The position numbers and the translations under genes are program-made. A DNA stretch of 64,000 nucleotides from Phenylobacterium sp. (GTDB lineage Bacteria > Pseudomonadota > Alphaproteobacteria > Caulobacterales > Caulobacteraceae): assembly GCA_020401865.1 (NCBI GenBank), contig JADCAS010000011.1, forward strand, positions 1 through 64,000. The letters run 5' to 3'. How positions within the stretch are numbered: the first letter of the stretch is position 1; each line of letters opens with the position of its first letter. Below the pieces are notes generated by a model. That model did no database searches, was not told the DNA's origin, and worked only from the letters and a program-made list of their open reading frames with translations. This document shows, piece by piece, positions 1 through 8,319 of this stretch.

Positions 1-2
1 AG

Positions 3-68
3 AAGAAGCTCAAGCGCGCCGGATGGGACGACGCCTTCCTGCTCTCCATGCTCGGCCATATGCGATAG
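3..68 (+). CDS. 3' end of an unidentified gene
   Basis: The frame starting at base 3 is open from the window edge to a TAG at 66-68 and gives a 21-residue tail ending in GWDDAFLLSMLGHMR. The rest of the gene lies outside the window. The tail does not identify a family. It is followed directly by the palindromic repeat block at 79-238, as expected for the end of a gene, which is the main reason to believe the frame. Confidence 0.4.
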   Translation, partial: KKLKRAGWDDAFLLSMLGHMR

Positions 69-78
69 CCCTGCCATC

Positions 79-238
79 AGGGGGAGGTGGACCGCGAAGC
101 GGGACAGAGGGGGTCTGCGGCGAGGGGGTTTGACCCCCTCACCGACCTTCGGTCGGAGCTCCCCCTTGGGGGAGCAATTGGGCTCTGTCATTCCTCCCCC
201 CAGGGGGAGGTGGACCGCGCAGCGGGACGGAGGGGGTC
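79..238. repeat. Dispersed intergenic palindromic repeat, one partial and one full copy
   Basis: A half-unit at about 79-124 and a full unit at about 134-238 share the block GGGGGAGGTGGACCGC followed by an AGCGGGAC-like tract and GGAGGGGGT. The full unit also contains the inverted form, beginning CCCCCTCACC and a GGAGCTCCCCC segment, so it can fold on itself. A third copy lies at 50277-50390. All copies are between genes. I see no open reading frame or transposase, so it behaves like a REP- or MITE-type element. Confidence 0.75.
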
Positions 239-259
239 AATGGCCCCTGAGCAGAACCC

Positions 260-1999
260 TCAGCCCGCCAGGGCGGCGGCGTCCAGGACCTCAAGGTCGG
301 CGCCGCCGGCCATGACGCCTTCGGCGACGCCGGGCGCCTGGGCCAGGACCTGGTCGGCGAACAGGCGGGCGAGGGCGGCGCGGGAGTCCGCAAGGGCCGG
401 GGCGCGATCGACGGCCAGAAGGGCCTGGCGGGCCAGCAGCCAGCCGCCGATCACGTCGCCGGATAGCCTCAGGTAGGCGGTGGCGCCGGCCAGGGCGTCG
501 GGACCCCGGTTCTGCCGCATCCAGTCCGTCGCCCGAGAGAGGGCCGCAACCCCGGCGGAGAGCCGGCGACCGACCCCTTCCAACCCCGGCGCTGCGGCGA
601 GGCGGTCGGCGTCGGCGGCGATCTCGGCGCAGACGCCCGGCATCAGGGCGCCGTCCATCATGGACAGCTTGCGGCCGGCGAGGTCGACGGCTTGTACGCC
701 ATTGGTGCCTTCGTAAATCGGCGCGATGCGGGCGTCGCGATAGTGCTGGGCCGCACCCGTGTCCTCGATGAAGCCCATGCCGCCGTGGACCTGGACGCCC
801 ATGGAGGCCACCTCCACTCCCACGTCCGTGGACCAGGCCTTGGCGATGGGGGTCAGGAGCTCCTGGCGGCCACGGGCCAGTTCCCGGGCGGCGGGGTCGG
901 GGGCGATCCGGGCCTGGTCGGCCAGGACCCCGGTCAGGAGGCAGATGGCCCGGGCGGCCTCCACCTTGGCGCGCATCAAGGCGAGGCTGCGGCGCACGTC
1001 GGGATGACCGAAGATCGACTCCCCGCCCAGAGCCGGGCGGCCCTGGATCCGGTCCTGGGCGTAGGCCAGGGCCTGCTGCAGGGCGCGCTCGGCGATGGCC
1101 ACCCCCTGCACCCCCACCTGCAGGCGGGCGGCGTTCATCATGACGAACATGTGGGCCAGGCCGTTGTTCGCCTCTCCCACCAGCTCGGCGCGGGCGCCCT
1201 CGAACAGCATGACGCAGGTGGGCGAGCCGTGGATGCCGAGTTTGTGCTCGATGGAGGCCGGGCGAAGGGCGTTGGCGGCGCCCAGGCGGCCCTCGGCGTC
1301 GATCAGGCGCTTGGGGGCCAGGAAGAGGCTGATCCCCTTCACCCCGGGAGGGGCGTCGGGCAGGCGGGCCAGCACCAGGTGGCAGATGTTCTCCGCCGCA
1401 TCGTGGTCGCCCCAGGTGATGTAGATCTTCTGGCCAGTGATCCGGTAGCCGCCCTGGCCGTCCGGCTCGGCGCGGGCGGTCACGCCGGCCAGGTCGGTGC
1501 CCGCCTGGGGCTCGGTCAGGTTCATGGTGCCGGTCCACTCGCCCGAGACGAGCTTGGGAAGGACCAGGCGCTTCTGGCGCTCGGTGCCATGCAGGGTCAG
1601 GGCCTCGATGGCGCCCTGGGTCAGCATGGGGCAGAGGCCGAAGGCCATGTTGGCGGCGTGGACCATCTCGAACACCGCCAGCTCCAGGGCCTTGGGCAGG
1701 CCCTGGCCGCCGAACTCCGGATCCGCTGACAGGCTGTTCCATCCCTGGGCGGCGAAGGCCTGGTAAGCCTCGGCGAAGCCTGGGGCGCCCGTGACCACGC
1801 CGTTCTCGAACCGAGCGCCGATCCGGTCGCCCTCGCGGTTCAGTGGCGCGAGCTCGGCCTCGGTGAAGGCGGCGGCGGAGTCGAGGACGGCGGAGACCGT
1901 CTCCAGGTCCAGGTCGGGATAGCCCGCGGCGATCAGGTCCGGCAGCCCGGCGGCGGCGAGGGCCAGGTCGAGGCTCTGCAGGGGCGCGCGAAACGTCAT
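260..1999 (-). CDS. Acyl-CoA dehydrogenase, long type with extra C-terminal domain
   Basis: A 579-residue FAD-dependent acyl-CoA dehydrogenase. The middle carries the usual flavin- and substrate-binding signatures (GTMNLTEPQAGTDL, then KIYITWGDHD), followed by the C-terminal helical core with MGVQVHGGMGF and the IYEGTNGVQAVDLAGRKL segment. It is about 200 residues longer than classical members, with the extra N-terminal and C-terminal segments typical of the DmdC-like group (3-methylmercaptopropionyl-CoA dehydrogenase and relatives). The substrate cannot be read from the sequence. Start is the ATG at 1997-1999. The gene is transcribed alone, divergent from the riboswitch-controlled B12 operon. 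Confidence 0.9.
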   Translation of the reverse strand: MTFRAPLQSLDLALAAAGLPDLIAAGYPDLDLETVSAVLDSAAAFTEAELAPLNREGDRIGARFENGVVTGAPGFAEAYQAFAAQGWNSLSADPEFGGQGLPKALELAVFEMVHAANMAFGLCPMLTQGAIEALTLHGTERQKRLVLPKLVSGEWTGTMNLTEPQAGTDLAGVTARAEPDGQGGYRITGQKIYITWGDHDAAENICHLVLARLPDAPPGVKGISLFLAPKRLIDAEGRLGAANALRPASIEHKLGIHGSPTCVMLFEGARAELVGEANNGLAHMFVMMNAARLQVGVQGVAIAERALQQALAYAQDRIQGRPALGGESIFGHPDVRRSLALMRAKVEAARAICLLTGVLADQARIAPDPAARELARGRQELLTPIAKAWSTDVGVEVASMGVQVHGGMGFIEDTGAAQHYRDARIAPIYEGTNGVQAVDLAGRKLSMMDGALMPGVCAEIAADADRLAAAPGLEGVGRRLSAGVAALSRATDWMRQNRGPDALAGATAYLRLSGDVIGGWLLARQALLAVDRAPALADSRAALARLFADQVLAQAPGVAEGVMAGGADLEVLDAAALAG

Positions 2000-2077
2000 G
2001 TGGGGGCTCCGGAAGGATGGCTGCAGGTTGATGGCGCACGGCGGGCGTCCCGCGCAACCCCTTTTGCCGGGTCGACG

Positions 2078-2106
2078 TTGACCCGCGCCGGGGCAGGGGC
2101 TAGGCC
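2078..2106 (+). promoter_or_regulatory. Probable sigma-70 promoter of the B12 uptake operon
   Basis: TTGACC at 2078-2083 is followed after 17 bases by TAGGCC at 2101-2106. The predicted transcription start, around 2112, coincides with the 5' end of the cobalamin riboswitch. The -35 is good and the -10 weak. Confidence 0.45.
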
Positions 2107-2107
2107 T

Positions 2108-2296
2108 CGCCCTGCGTCAGGTTCTCCCGAGAGGGAGATGAAAAGGGAACTCGGGTGCAAGGCCCGGGCTGCCCCCGCAACTGTAAGCGGCGAGTCCGCG
2201 CGTCACGAGGCCACTGGCCGGGAACCTTAGGGAACCGGGCCGGGAAGGCGACGCGCAAGGGACAGTGACCCGCGAGCCAGGAGACCTGCCTGACGC
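2108..2296 (+). ncRNA. Cobalamin riboswitch
   Basis: The leader of btuB contains the ordered landmarks of the B12 riboswitch: GGGAACTCGGGTGCAA-type sequence near 2145-2160, GCCCCCGCAACTGTAAGCGG near 2171-2190, GTCACGAGGCCACTGG near 2201-2217, and the B12 box GCGAGCCAGGAGACCTGCC near 2272-2290. The aptamer binds adenosylcobalamin or a related form and normally represses B12 uptake genes when the vitamin is plentiful. It sits about 150 bases before the btuB start and should control the four-gene operon btuB-F-C-D. Confidence 0.95.
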
Positions 2297-2439
2297 CGTC
2301 GTCATCCGACGGGCCGGGGTGTGCCTGGAGGACGGGGTCTTTCCCGACCGGCGACAGACATGACCGGACCGCATCCGCGGGCCGGAAACGCCTGTTGCGG
2401 CCGCCCTGCGCGGTCGCCTGTCGCTCGAAGGAGGGCGCG

Positions 2440-4335
2440 ATGAGTCTTGTCAGCCTGGCCGGGGCCGCCACCTTGGCCGTCACGCCGCCCGGAACCGCCG
2501 TCGAACCGCTGGTGGTGGTGGCCAATCGCACGCCGGTGGTCGCCGCAGAGAGCGGCAGAAGCGTCACCGTCATCCCCGGGCAAGTGATCCGCGACCGCCA
2601 GGTCCTGGTGGTCTCCGACCTCCTGGCGACGACCCCCGGCGTAGGGGTCACCCGCAATGGCGGGCCCGGCGGAGTGACCGCGGTCCGGATCCGCGGCGCC
2701 GAGGCCGAGCAGACCCTCTTCGTCATCGACGGCGTTCGGCTGAACGACCCCTCCGTGATCGGCGGGGCGTACGACGCCGCCAACCTCCTGGTAGGCGACA
2801 TCTCGCGGATCGAGGTCCTGCGCGGCGTCCAGTCCGCCGTCTGGGGCGGGCAGGCCATAGGCGGGGTGGTGAGCCTCGAGACCCGCCTGCCCTCGGCGGG
2901 AGCCTTCGCCGCCGAGGGGACCGCGGAGGCCGGCGGCCTTGGGACCTCCTACCTGCGCGGCGGCGTGAGCGGCGGAGGCGGCGCCCTGGCCTGGCGGCTG
3001 GCGGCGGACGCCTACGCCACCGACGGGGTCTCGGCGGCCCGGGGCGGGACAGAGCGGGACGGCTATCGGCGGACCGGGGCCTCCGGGCGGCTCACAGCAG
3101 ACCTGGCCCCGGATATCCGCCTGGACCTCAGGGCCGTCTGGTCGGACGCCCGCAACGCCTTCGACGGTTTTCCGGCTCCGGCCTATGTCTTCGCCGACAC
3201 CCGTGAGCGGGGCCGCACCCGCGAGGCCCTGGGCTATGCCGGCCTGACCTTCCCCGCCGCCGCCGGCCGCTTGAAGAACCGCCTCGGTCTCGCCCTCACC
3301 GACACCCGGCGGCGGACCTTCGACCCCGAGCAGGCGGTGACCGACCTGACCTTCCGCGCCGAAGGCCGGGTGAGCCGGCTGGAGTACCAGGGCGAGGCGG
3401 ACCTGACCCCGGACTGGCGTCTGACCTTCGGCGCCGAGGGCGAGCGCAGCCGCATGCGGATCGCCTCGCCGTCGGCGTGGAACCCGCAGCCGCAGCCCCT
3501 GGCGCGCTCGACCGGGGTGGACTCGGCCTGGATCCAGGCCCTGGGGCGGCCCGCCGACGACCTGACCCTGACCCTGGCGGCCCGCCTCGACCGGCATGAC
3601 GCCTTCGACGACCACGGCTCCGGCCAGGCGGCCCTGGCCTGGCGGCCAAACGGCGGCGGGACCCTCGTCCGGGCCAGTCTGGGACAGGGCTTCCGCGCGC
3701 CCAGCCTCTACCAACTCTACAGCGAGTATGGGAACGCCGCCCTGAAGCCTGAGACCGCCGTCGCCTGGGATCTGGGCGTGGAGCAGAAGGCCGGCGAGGT
3801 CCGCCTGTCCCTGACCCTGTTCGGCCGGCGGACGGAAGACCAGGTCAACTTCGCCGTCTGCACGGGCGGCGGCGACCCGAACTGCACGGGCGGCCGCTTC
3901 GGCTACTATGCCAACCTCGACCGGACGACGGCCCTGGGTCTTGAGGCGACGGCGGCGGGACGGCTGGCCGGATTCGATGTCGACGCCAGCTACACCCGCA
4001 CCCGGGCCCGGCTGGAGGGACAGGCCGGCGCCGCCGACCAGGACCTGCCGCGCAGGCCGAGGGACATGGCGTCGCTAGATGTCAGCCGGACCCTTCCGGG
4101 CGATCTGCGCCTGGGGCTGGGCCTCCGCTATGCCGGGGAGAACCTGAGCGACCTCTGGGGGGGACCGCCGCTGAAGTCGTACCTCACCCTGGGGCTCCGC
4201 GTTGAACTTCCCCTGGAGGACAGGATCTCTGTGTACGGACGGGTTGATGATGCGACGGACAGGGCTCCGGAGACCGTGCGGGGATACGGAGCGCCGGGCC
4301 GGGTGGCGACCTTCGGTCTGCGGGCGCGGTTCTGA
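2440..4335 (+). CDS. btuB: TonB-dependent outer-membrane vitamin B12 receptor
   Basis: A 631-residue TonB-dependent receptor for cobalamin uptake across the outer membrane. After a short signal-like segment comes the plug domain (VTVIPGQVIRDRQ, then RIRGAEAEQTLFVIDGVRLND), the GGVVSLETR plug end, and a long beta-barrel with the FRAPSLYQLYSEYGN and NPxLKPE-like (NAALKPETA) signatures and a C-terminal aromatic (ARF). I chose the ATG at 2440, preceded by GAAGGAGGG, over an upstream in-frame codon at 2395. It lies behind a cobalamin riboswitch and in front of a BtuF-C-D transporter, which fixes the substrate as a corrinoid. Confidence 0.93.
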   Translation: MSLVSLAGAATLAVTPPGTAVEPLVVVANRTPVVAAESGRSVTVIPGQVIRDRQVLVVSDLLATTPGVGVTRNGGPGGVTAVRIRGAEAEQTLFVIDGVRLNDPSVIGGAYDAANLLVGDISRIEVLRGVQSAVWGGQAIGGVVSLETRLPSAGAFAAEGTAEAGGLGTSYLRGGVSGGGGALAWRLAADAYATDGVSAARGGTERDGYRRTGASGRLTADLAPDIRLDLRAVWSDARNAFDGFPAPAYVFADTRERGRTREALGYAGLTFPAAAGRLKNRLGLALTDTRRRTFDPEQAVTDLTFRAEGRVSRLEYQGEADLTPDWRLTFGAEGERSRMRIASPSAWNPQPQPLARSTGVDSAWIQALGRPADDLTLTLAARLDRHDAFDDHGSGQAALAWRPNGGGTLVRASLGQGFRAPSLYQLYSEYGNAALKPETAVAWDLGVEQKAGEVRLSLTLFGRRTEDQVNFAVCTGGGDPNCTGGRFGYYANLDRTTALGLEATAAGRLAGFDVDASYTRTRARLEGQAGAADQDLPRRPRDMASLDVSRTLPGDLRLGLGLRYAGENLSDLWGGPPLKSYLTLGLRVELPLEDRISVYGRVDDATDRAPETVRGYGAPGRVATFGLRARF

Positions 4336-4337
4336 CC

Positions 4338-5195
4338 ATGGAGAGGGGCGTCCGCGAAGGGATCAGCCGGAGGATCGCCGGTGTAGGGCTCGCGGCGGCG
4401 GCGGGCCTGGGCGCGGCGCCGGCCGGCCCGCGGCGAATCGTCTCGCTGAACCCTTGCCTGGACGCCCTGCTGGTCCATCTGGCCGACCGTCGCCAGATCA
4501 CCGGGATCAGCCGCCTGTCCCGGGACCCTCAGGCCTCCACCATAGCCGAGGTCGCCGCCACCCTGCCGGTGACCGGCGAAACCGCAGAGGAAGTCCTGCT
4601 GCTGCGTCCGGACCTGGTTCTGGCCAGCACCCATACCGCCGCCGCCACCCGGCGGGCCCTGCAGGGCCTCGGCGTCGAGGTCGCCGCCTTCGGCGCCCCG
4701 GCGACGGTGGCCGAGAGCCTGGCGCAAGTGCGCACCCTGGCGGCGCGGGTCGGACGGCCCAGCCGGGGCGAAGCCCTCTGCGCCCGGATCGAGGGGGCCC
4801 TCTCCGCCGCCGCCGCGCCCGGTCGCCGGCGCCCGGAGATTCTGGTGCTCCTGTCAGGAGGCCTGGCCGCAGGTCCGGGCTCCCTGCCCGATGATCTGCT
4901 TCGGCGACTGGGGATCGTCAACGCCGCGACCCGGCTGGGCCTGTCCGGCTGGACCCCGGCGCCGCTGGAGGTGCTGATCGCCTCCCCGCCGGAAGTCCTG
5001 GTGCGCGCCTCGGGCGGGGGCGGGGCTGATCGCCCGGACCGCCTGACCCGACACGCCGCCCTTGACCGGCTGGGCGGCCGGACCCTGGCGGCGGAGATCC
5101 CCGAGCGCCTCCTCTTCTGTGGCGGGCCCTCCCTCATCGAGGCGGCGCGGCGGCTGGCGGCCATCCGCGACCAGGTCCTCGAGCGGCGGCCATGA
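4338..5195 (+). CDS. btuF: Periplasmic cobalamin-binding protein of ABC transporter
   Basis: A 285-residue periplasmic binding protein of the BtuF/FepB helical-backbone class (RIVSLNPCLDALLVHLAD at the mature N-terminus, then EEVLLLRPDLVLAS). A twin-arginine-like segment (SRRIAGVGLAAAAG) forms the export signal. The protein should capture B12 in the periplasm and deliver it to BtuCD. The start lies 2 bases after btuB stops, and its end overlaps btuC by the ATGA at 5192-5195, so translation is coupled. Riboswitch context supports corrinoid rather than siderophore as ligand. Confidence 0.88.
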   Translation: MERGVREGISRRIAGVGLAAAAGLGAAPAGPRRIVSLNPCLDALLVHLADRRQITGISRLSRDPQASTIAEVAATLPVTGETAEEVLLLRPDLVLASTHTAAATRRALQGLGVEVAAFGAPATVAESLAQVRTLAARVGRPSRGEALCARIEGALSAAAAPGRRRPEILVLLSGGLAAGPGSLPDDLLRRLGIVNAATRLGLSGWTPAPLEVLIASPPEVLVRASGGGGADRPDRLTRHAALDRLGGRTLAAEIPERLLFCGGPSLIEAARRLAAIRDQVLERRP

Positions 5196-6166
5196 CCCGG
5201 CGCCGCATCGTCATCGCCGGCCTCGCAGGACTGGTCCTCGTCCTGGCCGCCGCCAGCCTGATCCTTGGACGGACGTCCCTGCCCCTGGCCGACATGCTGG
5301 CGCACCCGGAGGATCCCCTCTGGGCGGTGCTCGTCCAACTGCGCCTGCCGCGGACGCTGTTGGCCCTGCTGATCGGGGCGGGGCTGGGCCTTTCCGGCGC
5401 CGCCCTGCAGGGCTTCACCCGCAACCCCCTGGCCGATCCTGGCGTACTGGGCGTCTCCTCCTGCGCCGCCCTGGGGGCCGTTTTGACCCTCTCGCTGCCC
5501 TTCGCCTTCCCCCTGCTCCAGCCCCTCGCCGCCATGGCCGGGGCGCTGGCGGGCGTGGGCCTGCTGCTCGCCCTGTCGGGAGGGGCCGGCTCCATGACCG
5601 TCTTCCTGCTGGCCGGGGTGGTTCTGAACACCATCGCGGGCGCCGGCGTGGCCCTTGCCCTCTCCCTCGCCCCCACCCCCTGGGCGGTGAACGGGATCAT
5701 CGACTGGCTGATGGGCTCCCTCGCCGACAGGAGCCTCGAGGACGTCGCCTTCGCCGGCCCCTTCATCCTGGTCGGACTCGGCCTGCTGGTCCTCACCGGC
5801 CGGGCCCTGGACGCCCTGACCCTGGGCGAGTCCGGGGCGGCGAGCCTGGGGATCGACCTGTCCCGCACCCGCGCCCTCCTGGCGGCCGGGACCGCCCTGG
5901 CCGTAGGAGCCGGGGTGGCGGTGGCCGGCGTCATCGGCTTTGCAGGCCTGGTCACCCCGCACCTCCTCCGCCCCCTGGTCGGCGCCCGTCCCTCGGGACT
6001 GCTCTGGCCCTCGGCCCTCGGCGGGGCGGCGATCGTGCTCGCCGGGGACCTGGCGGTGCGGCTGACCCCCTCGGCGGCGGAGGTCCGGCTGGGCGTGGCC
6101 ATGGCCTGCCTGGGCGGTCCCTTCTTCCTCTTCCTGCTCCTGTCCCTGCGCCGGAGGATGGCGTGA
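5192..6166 (+). CDS. btuC: Cobalamin ABC transporter permease (FecCD/BtuC family)
   Basis: A 324-residue inner-membrane permease with about ten hydrophobic helices. It has the FecCD-family signatures RLPRTLLALLIGAGLGLSGA, LQGFTRNPLADPGVLGVS and, near the end, VAGVIGFAGLVTPHLLRPLVG. It forms a homodimer that carries B12 through the inner membrane together with BtuD. It overlaps btuF and btuD by 4 bases on each side, inside the riboswitch-controlled operon. Confidence 0.93.
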   Translation: MTRRRIVIAGLAGLVLVLAAASLILGRTSLPLADMLAHPEDPLWAVLVQLRLPRTLLALLIGAGLGLSGAALQGFTRNPLADPGVLGVSSCAALGAVLTLSLPFAFPLLQPLAAMAGALAGVGLLLALSGGAGSMTVFLLAGVVLNTIAGAGVALALSLAPTPWAVNGIIDWLMGSLADRSLEDVAFAGPFILVGLGLLVLTGRALDALTLGESGAASLGIDLSRTRALLAAGTALAVGAGVAVAGVIGFAGLVTPHLLRPLVGARPSGLLWPSALGGAAIVLAGDLAVRLTPSAAEVRLGVAMACLGGPFFLFLLLSLRRRMA

Positions 6167-6933
6167 GCGGCGTGCTGGAAGCCCGGGGCCTGACCCTGAA
6201 GCGCGGCCGGCGGGAGATCCTGGCCGGGCTGGACCTGTCCCTGAACCGGGGTGAGGTCACCGTCCTCCTCGGCCCGAACGGCGCGGGCAAGTCCAGTCTG
6301 CTGGCCGGCCTCTGCGGCCTGCTCAGGCCCGCTTCCGGCAAGGTCCTCCTGGATGGCGAAGACCTTTCCGCCCTGTCCCCCGCCGCCCGGGCCCGGCGGA
6401 TCGGCTTCCTGCCCCAGACGCCCGAGATCGCCTGGCCCCTAGAGGTGCGCATCCTGGTGGGCCTCGGCCGCACCCCGCACATCGGCGCCCGGGGCCTGTC
6501 GGGTGAGGACGCCCGGATCATCGACGCGGCCCTCGCCGAAGCCGGCGCCGCGGACCTCGCGGACCGGGACGCCTCCACCCTGTCCGGCGGCGAACGCGCC
6601 CGGGTGATGATCGCCCGGGTGCTGGCCGGAGAGCCCGACTGGCTGCTGGCGGACGAGCCCCTGGCGGGCCTCGACCCCGGCTGCCAGATCGACGCGGCGC
6701 AGACCCTGGTGCGGCGGGCGAGGGCCGGGTGCGGCGTCGTCCTGACCCTGCACGACCTGACCCTGGCTGCGCGGATCGCCGACCGGGTCCTGGTGCTGGC
6801 GGAAGGCAAGCTCCTCGCCGACGGGCCGCCGGAAGTCGCCCTGGTCCCCGACGTGCTGGCCCGCGCCTTCGGCGTCCGCACCGCCCTGCGCCGGGGACCG
6901 GAGGGTCTGTCGGTGGACATACTGGGTCGGTAG
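6163..6933 (+). CDS. btuD: Cobalamin ABC transporter ATP-binding protein
   Basis: A 256-residue ABC ATPase with Walker A GPNGAGKSS, Q-loop LPQTPE, signature TLSGGERARV, Walker B LLADEP and switch His in LTLHDLTLAARIADRV. It energises BtuC. The frame is open far upstream, but the real start is the GTG at 6163, which overlaps the btuC stop (GTGA) and gives a normal-length ATPase. Its last third, from the switch His onward, is closely resembled by a fragment at 8914-8985. The operon ends here. Confidence 0.92.
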   Translation: MSGVLEARGLTLKRGRREILAGLDLSLNRGEVTVLLGPNGAGKSSLLAGLCGLLRPASGKVLLDGEDLSALSPAARARRIGFLPQTPEIAWPLEVRILVGLGRTPHIGARGLSGEDARIIDAALAEAGAADLADRDASTLSGGERARVMIARVLAGEPDWLLADEPLAGLDPGCQIDAAQTLVRRARAGCGVVLTLHDLTLAARIADRVLVLAEGKLLADGPPEVALVPDVLARAFGVRTALRRGPEGLSVDILGR

Positions 6934-6959
6934 AGTCGTCGCGGTCGGTACCGAGGGGC

Positions 6960-7664
6960 TCAGGTGACCTTGCGCACCGCCAGGATCCCGGCGGCGCCGA
7001 GCCAGAACGGGCCTGCAACACCGGCGATCAGGGGGATCATGTTACCGCTTGTCCCCAGTCCCAGACCGAAAAGCTCAGCCGACGACACCAGGTACAGGAA
7101 GCCGATTCCCACCCCGATCCAGCCCAGCAGGACGGGCAGGCGCCGCGAGGAGACGATGGTCGATCCGACCAGGACAAACCATCCCCCGCCCAGAATGTTG
7201 ACGGCGATGTCCTCCGTCGTCGTGTTCAAAAGGGTGTAGAGCATCTGGTAGGTCGTGAACGTCGCCCGGGTGGCATCCGGATCGGCGCCGGGCTGCGAGG
7301 CGGCGAGGAGGGTGGGCGTCAAGGTGATGAGGGCCGCCCACCAGAGCGGTCTCAGCGGAAGGGACGCCCAGACGAGGCCAAGGGCGAAGTCCCGGCGCCA
7401 GCCCGGCTGGGTTTCACCCTTGAATGTGGCCGCCGTGATGATGAGCATCATGGGGACGGCGACCAGATAGCCGACCAGCGCCGCCATCATGGATGTCTGG
7501 AGGACGGCGCCGTTCTGGTTGAGGAAGGCCGCCACCTCGGACGATGCGGCGCCCTCCAGGCTGAAATAGTCGAGGACCGAGAGCATGGTCAGGCCATAGG
7601 CGAGGCCGAGAAAGCCTGTCGCGACGACGAGGTAGCCGAGCAGGCGGTGGGATAGACGAGGCAT
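6960..7664 (-). CDS. Multi-pass membrane protein, DUF4386-like
   Basis: A 234-residue integral membrane protein with about six hydrophobic helices (LLGYLVVATGFLGLAYGL first; LLGWIGVGIGFLYLVSSAEL near the end). Length and helix layout resemble the DUF4386 family, which has no known biochemical role; that assignment is tentative. I chose the ATG at 7662-7664, preceded by AAGGAG, over an upstream codon at 7715, because the longer version would translate through the palindromic operator at 7688-7701. It is probably the direct target of the TetR regulator encoded just upstream. Confidence 0.75.
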   Translation of the reverse strand: MPRLSHRLLGYLVVATGFLGLAYGLTMLSVLDYFSLEGAASSEVAAFLNQNGAVLQTSMMAALVGYLVAVPMMLIITAATFKGETQPGWRRDFALGLVWASLPLRPLWWAALITLTPTLLAASQPGADPDATRATFTTYQMLYTLLNTTTEDIAVNILGGGWFVLVGSTIVSSRRLPVLLGWIGVGIGFLYLVSSAELFGLGLGTSGNMIPLIAGVAGPFWLGAAGILAVRKVT

Positions 7665-7687
7665 TGTGGGTCTCCTTGGGATAAGGT

Positions 7688-7715
7688 AGTGATTAATCAC
7701 TTTCTCTTGGGTCAA
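7688..7715 (-). promoter_or_regulatory. TetR-type operator within promoter of the membrane protein gene
   Basis: AGTGATTAATCACT at 7688-7701 is a perfect 14-base palindrome. On the minus strand, TTGACC (7715-7710) stands 8 bases before it, so the palindrome covers the spacer and -10 region of a promoter reading into the gene at 7664. It lies between the tetR stop and that gene's start. A degenerate copy at 8241-8254 precedes tetR itself. Confidence 0.7.
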
Positions 7716-7719
7716 ATTC

Positions 7720-8238
7720 TCAACTGGCTTGGCACAGGAGGGCGCTCTCGGGCATGTCGGCGGTTCTCACGACCGTCATCAGCAGGCCGACACCCAGGAA
7801 GTGCTGAATAGGGTCTCCGCCCTGCCCCGCAATCCGCTCCAGGACAGCGATCAAGTCCATCCAGCGGCGCTCGACCAGATCCCGCACCTCGCGATTGTCA
7901 CAGGCGGCGAAGCCTTGCAGGAGCATTTGCATCTCGGAGCGTGAGAGGCGTTCGTAGACGTCGCCGACTTCGGTGAGGGTTTCGACGGACGCCGGTTTGC
8001 CTTCCGCCGCCGCGACAAAGGCGCCGATGATCCTGTCGTAAACTGTGTCCAGGGCGGCGAGAAACAGCGCCGACTTACTCTTCCAGACCTTGAAGAGATA
8101 CGGCTGTGAAATCCCGGCGGCGGCGGCGATCGCCTGGGTGGAGCCCGCATCGAACCCGCGCGATGCGAATTCCGCGATTGCGGCGATGACGAGTTCTTCC
8201 TTGCGCTCATGGAGCGTCTGCCTTGTCCGGGCGAGCAT
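7720..8238 (-). CDS. TetR family transcriptional regulator
   Basis: A 172-residue repressor. The N-terminal helix-turn-helix reads AAIAEFASRGFDAGSTQAIA then AAGISQPYLFKVWKSK, typical of TetR. The C-terminal ligand domain is not recognisable. I prefer the ATG at 8236-8238 (MLARTRQTLHERK), because an operator-like palindrome and promoter lie directly in front of it; an upstream in-frame start at 8292 would put these inside the coding region. The downstream gene carries a perfect palindrome in its promoter, so the protein probably represses both itself and that membrane protein. Confidence 0.85.
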   Translation of the reverse strand: MLARTRQTLHERKEELVIAAIAEFASRGFDAGSTQAIAAAAGISQPYLFKVWKSKSALFLAALDTVYDRIIGAFVAAAEGKPASVETLTEVGDVYERLSRSEMQMLLQGFAACDNREVRDLVERRWMDLIAVLERIAGQGGDPIQHFLGVGLLMTVVRTADMPESALLCQAS

Positions 8239-8240
8239 GA

Positions 8241-8273
8241 AGTGAGCGAACACTATCTTCCGAAAGACGTCAA
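8241..8273 (-). promoter_or_regulatory. Putative autoregulatory TetR operator and promoter
   Basis: AGTGAGCGAACACT at 8241-8254 matches the perfect operator AGTGATTAATCACT (7688-7701) at 10 of 14 positions, including both outer arms except one base. TTGACG on the minus strand (8273-8268) lies upstream, so the site covers the -10 region, the same arrangement as at 7688. It sits 2 bases before the preferred tetR start. Confidence 0.5.
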
Positions 8274-8319
8274 TGGCTGAGGCCTTCGCCATCCGGGCGG
8301 CGTACAGGGTCGATCCGGC

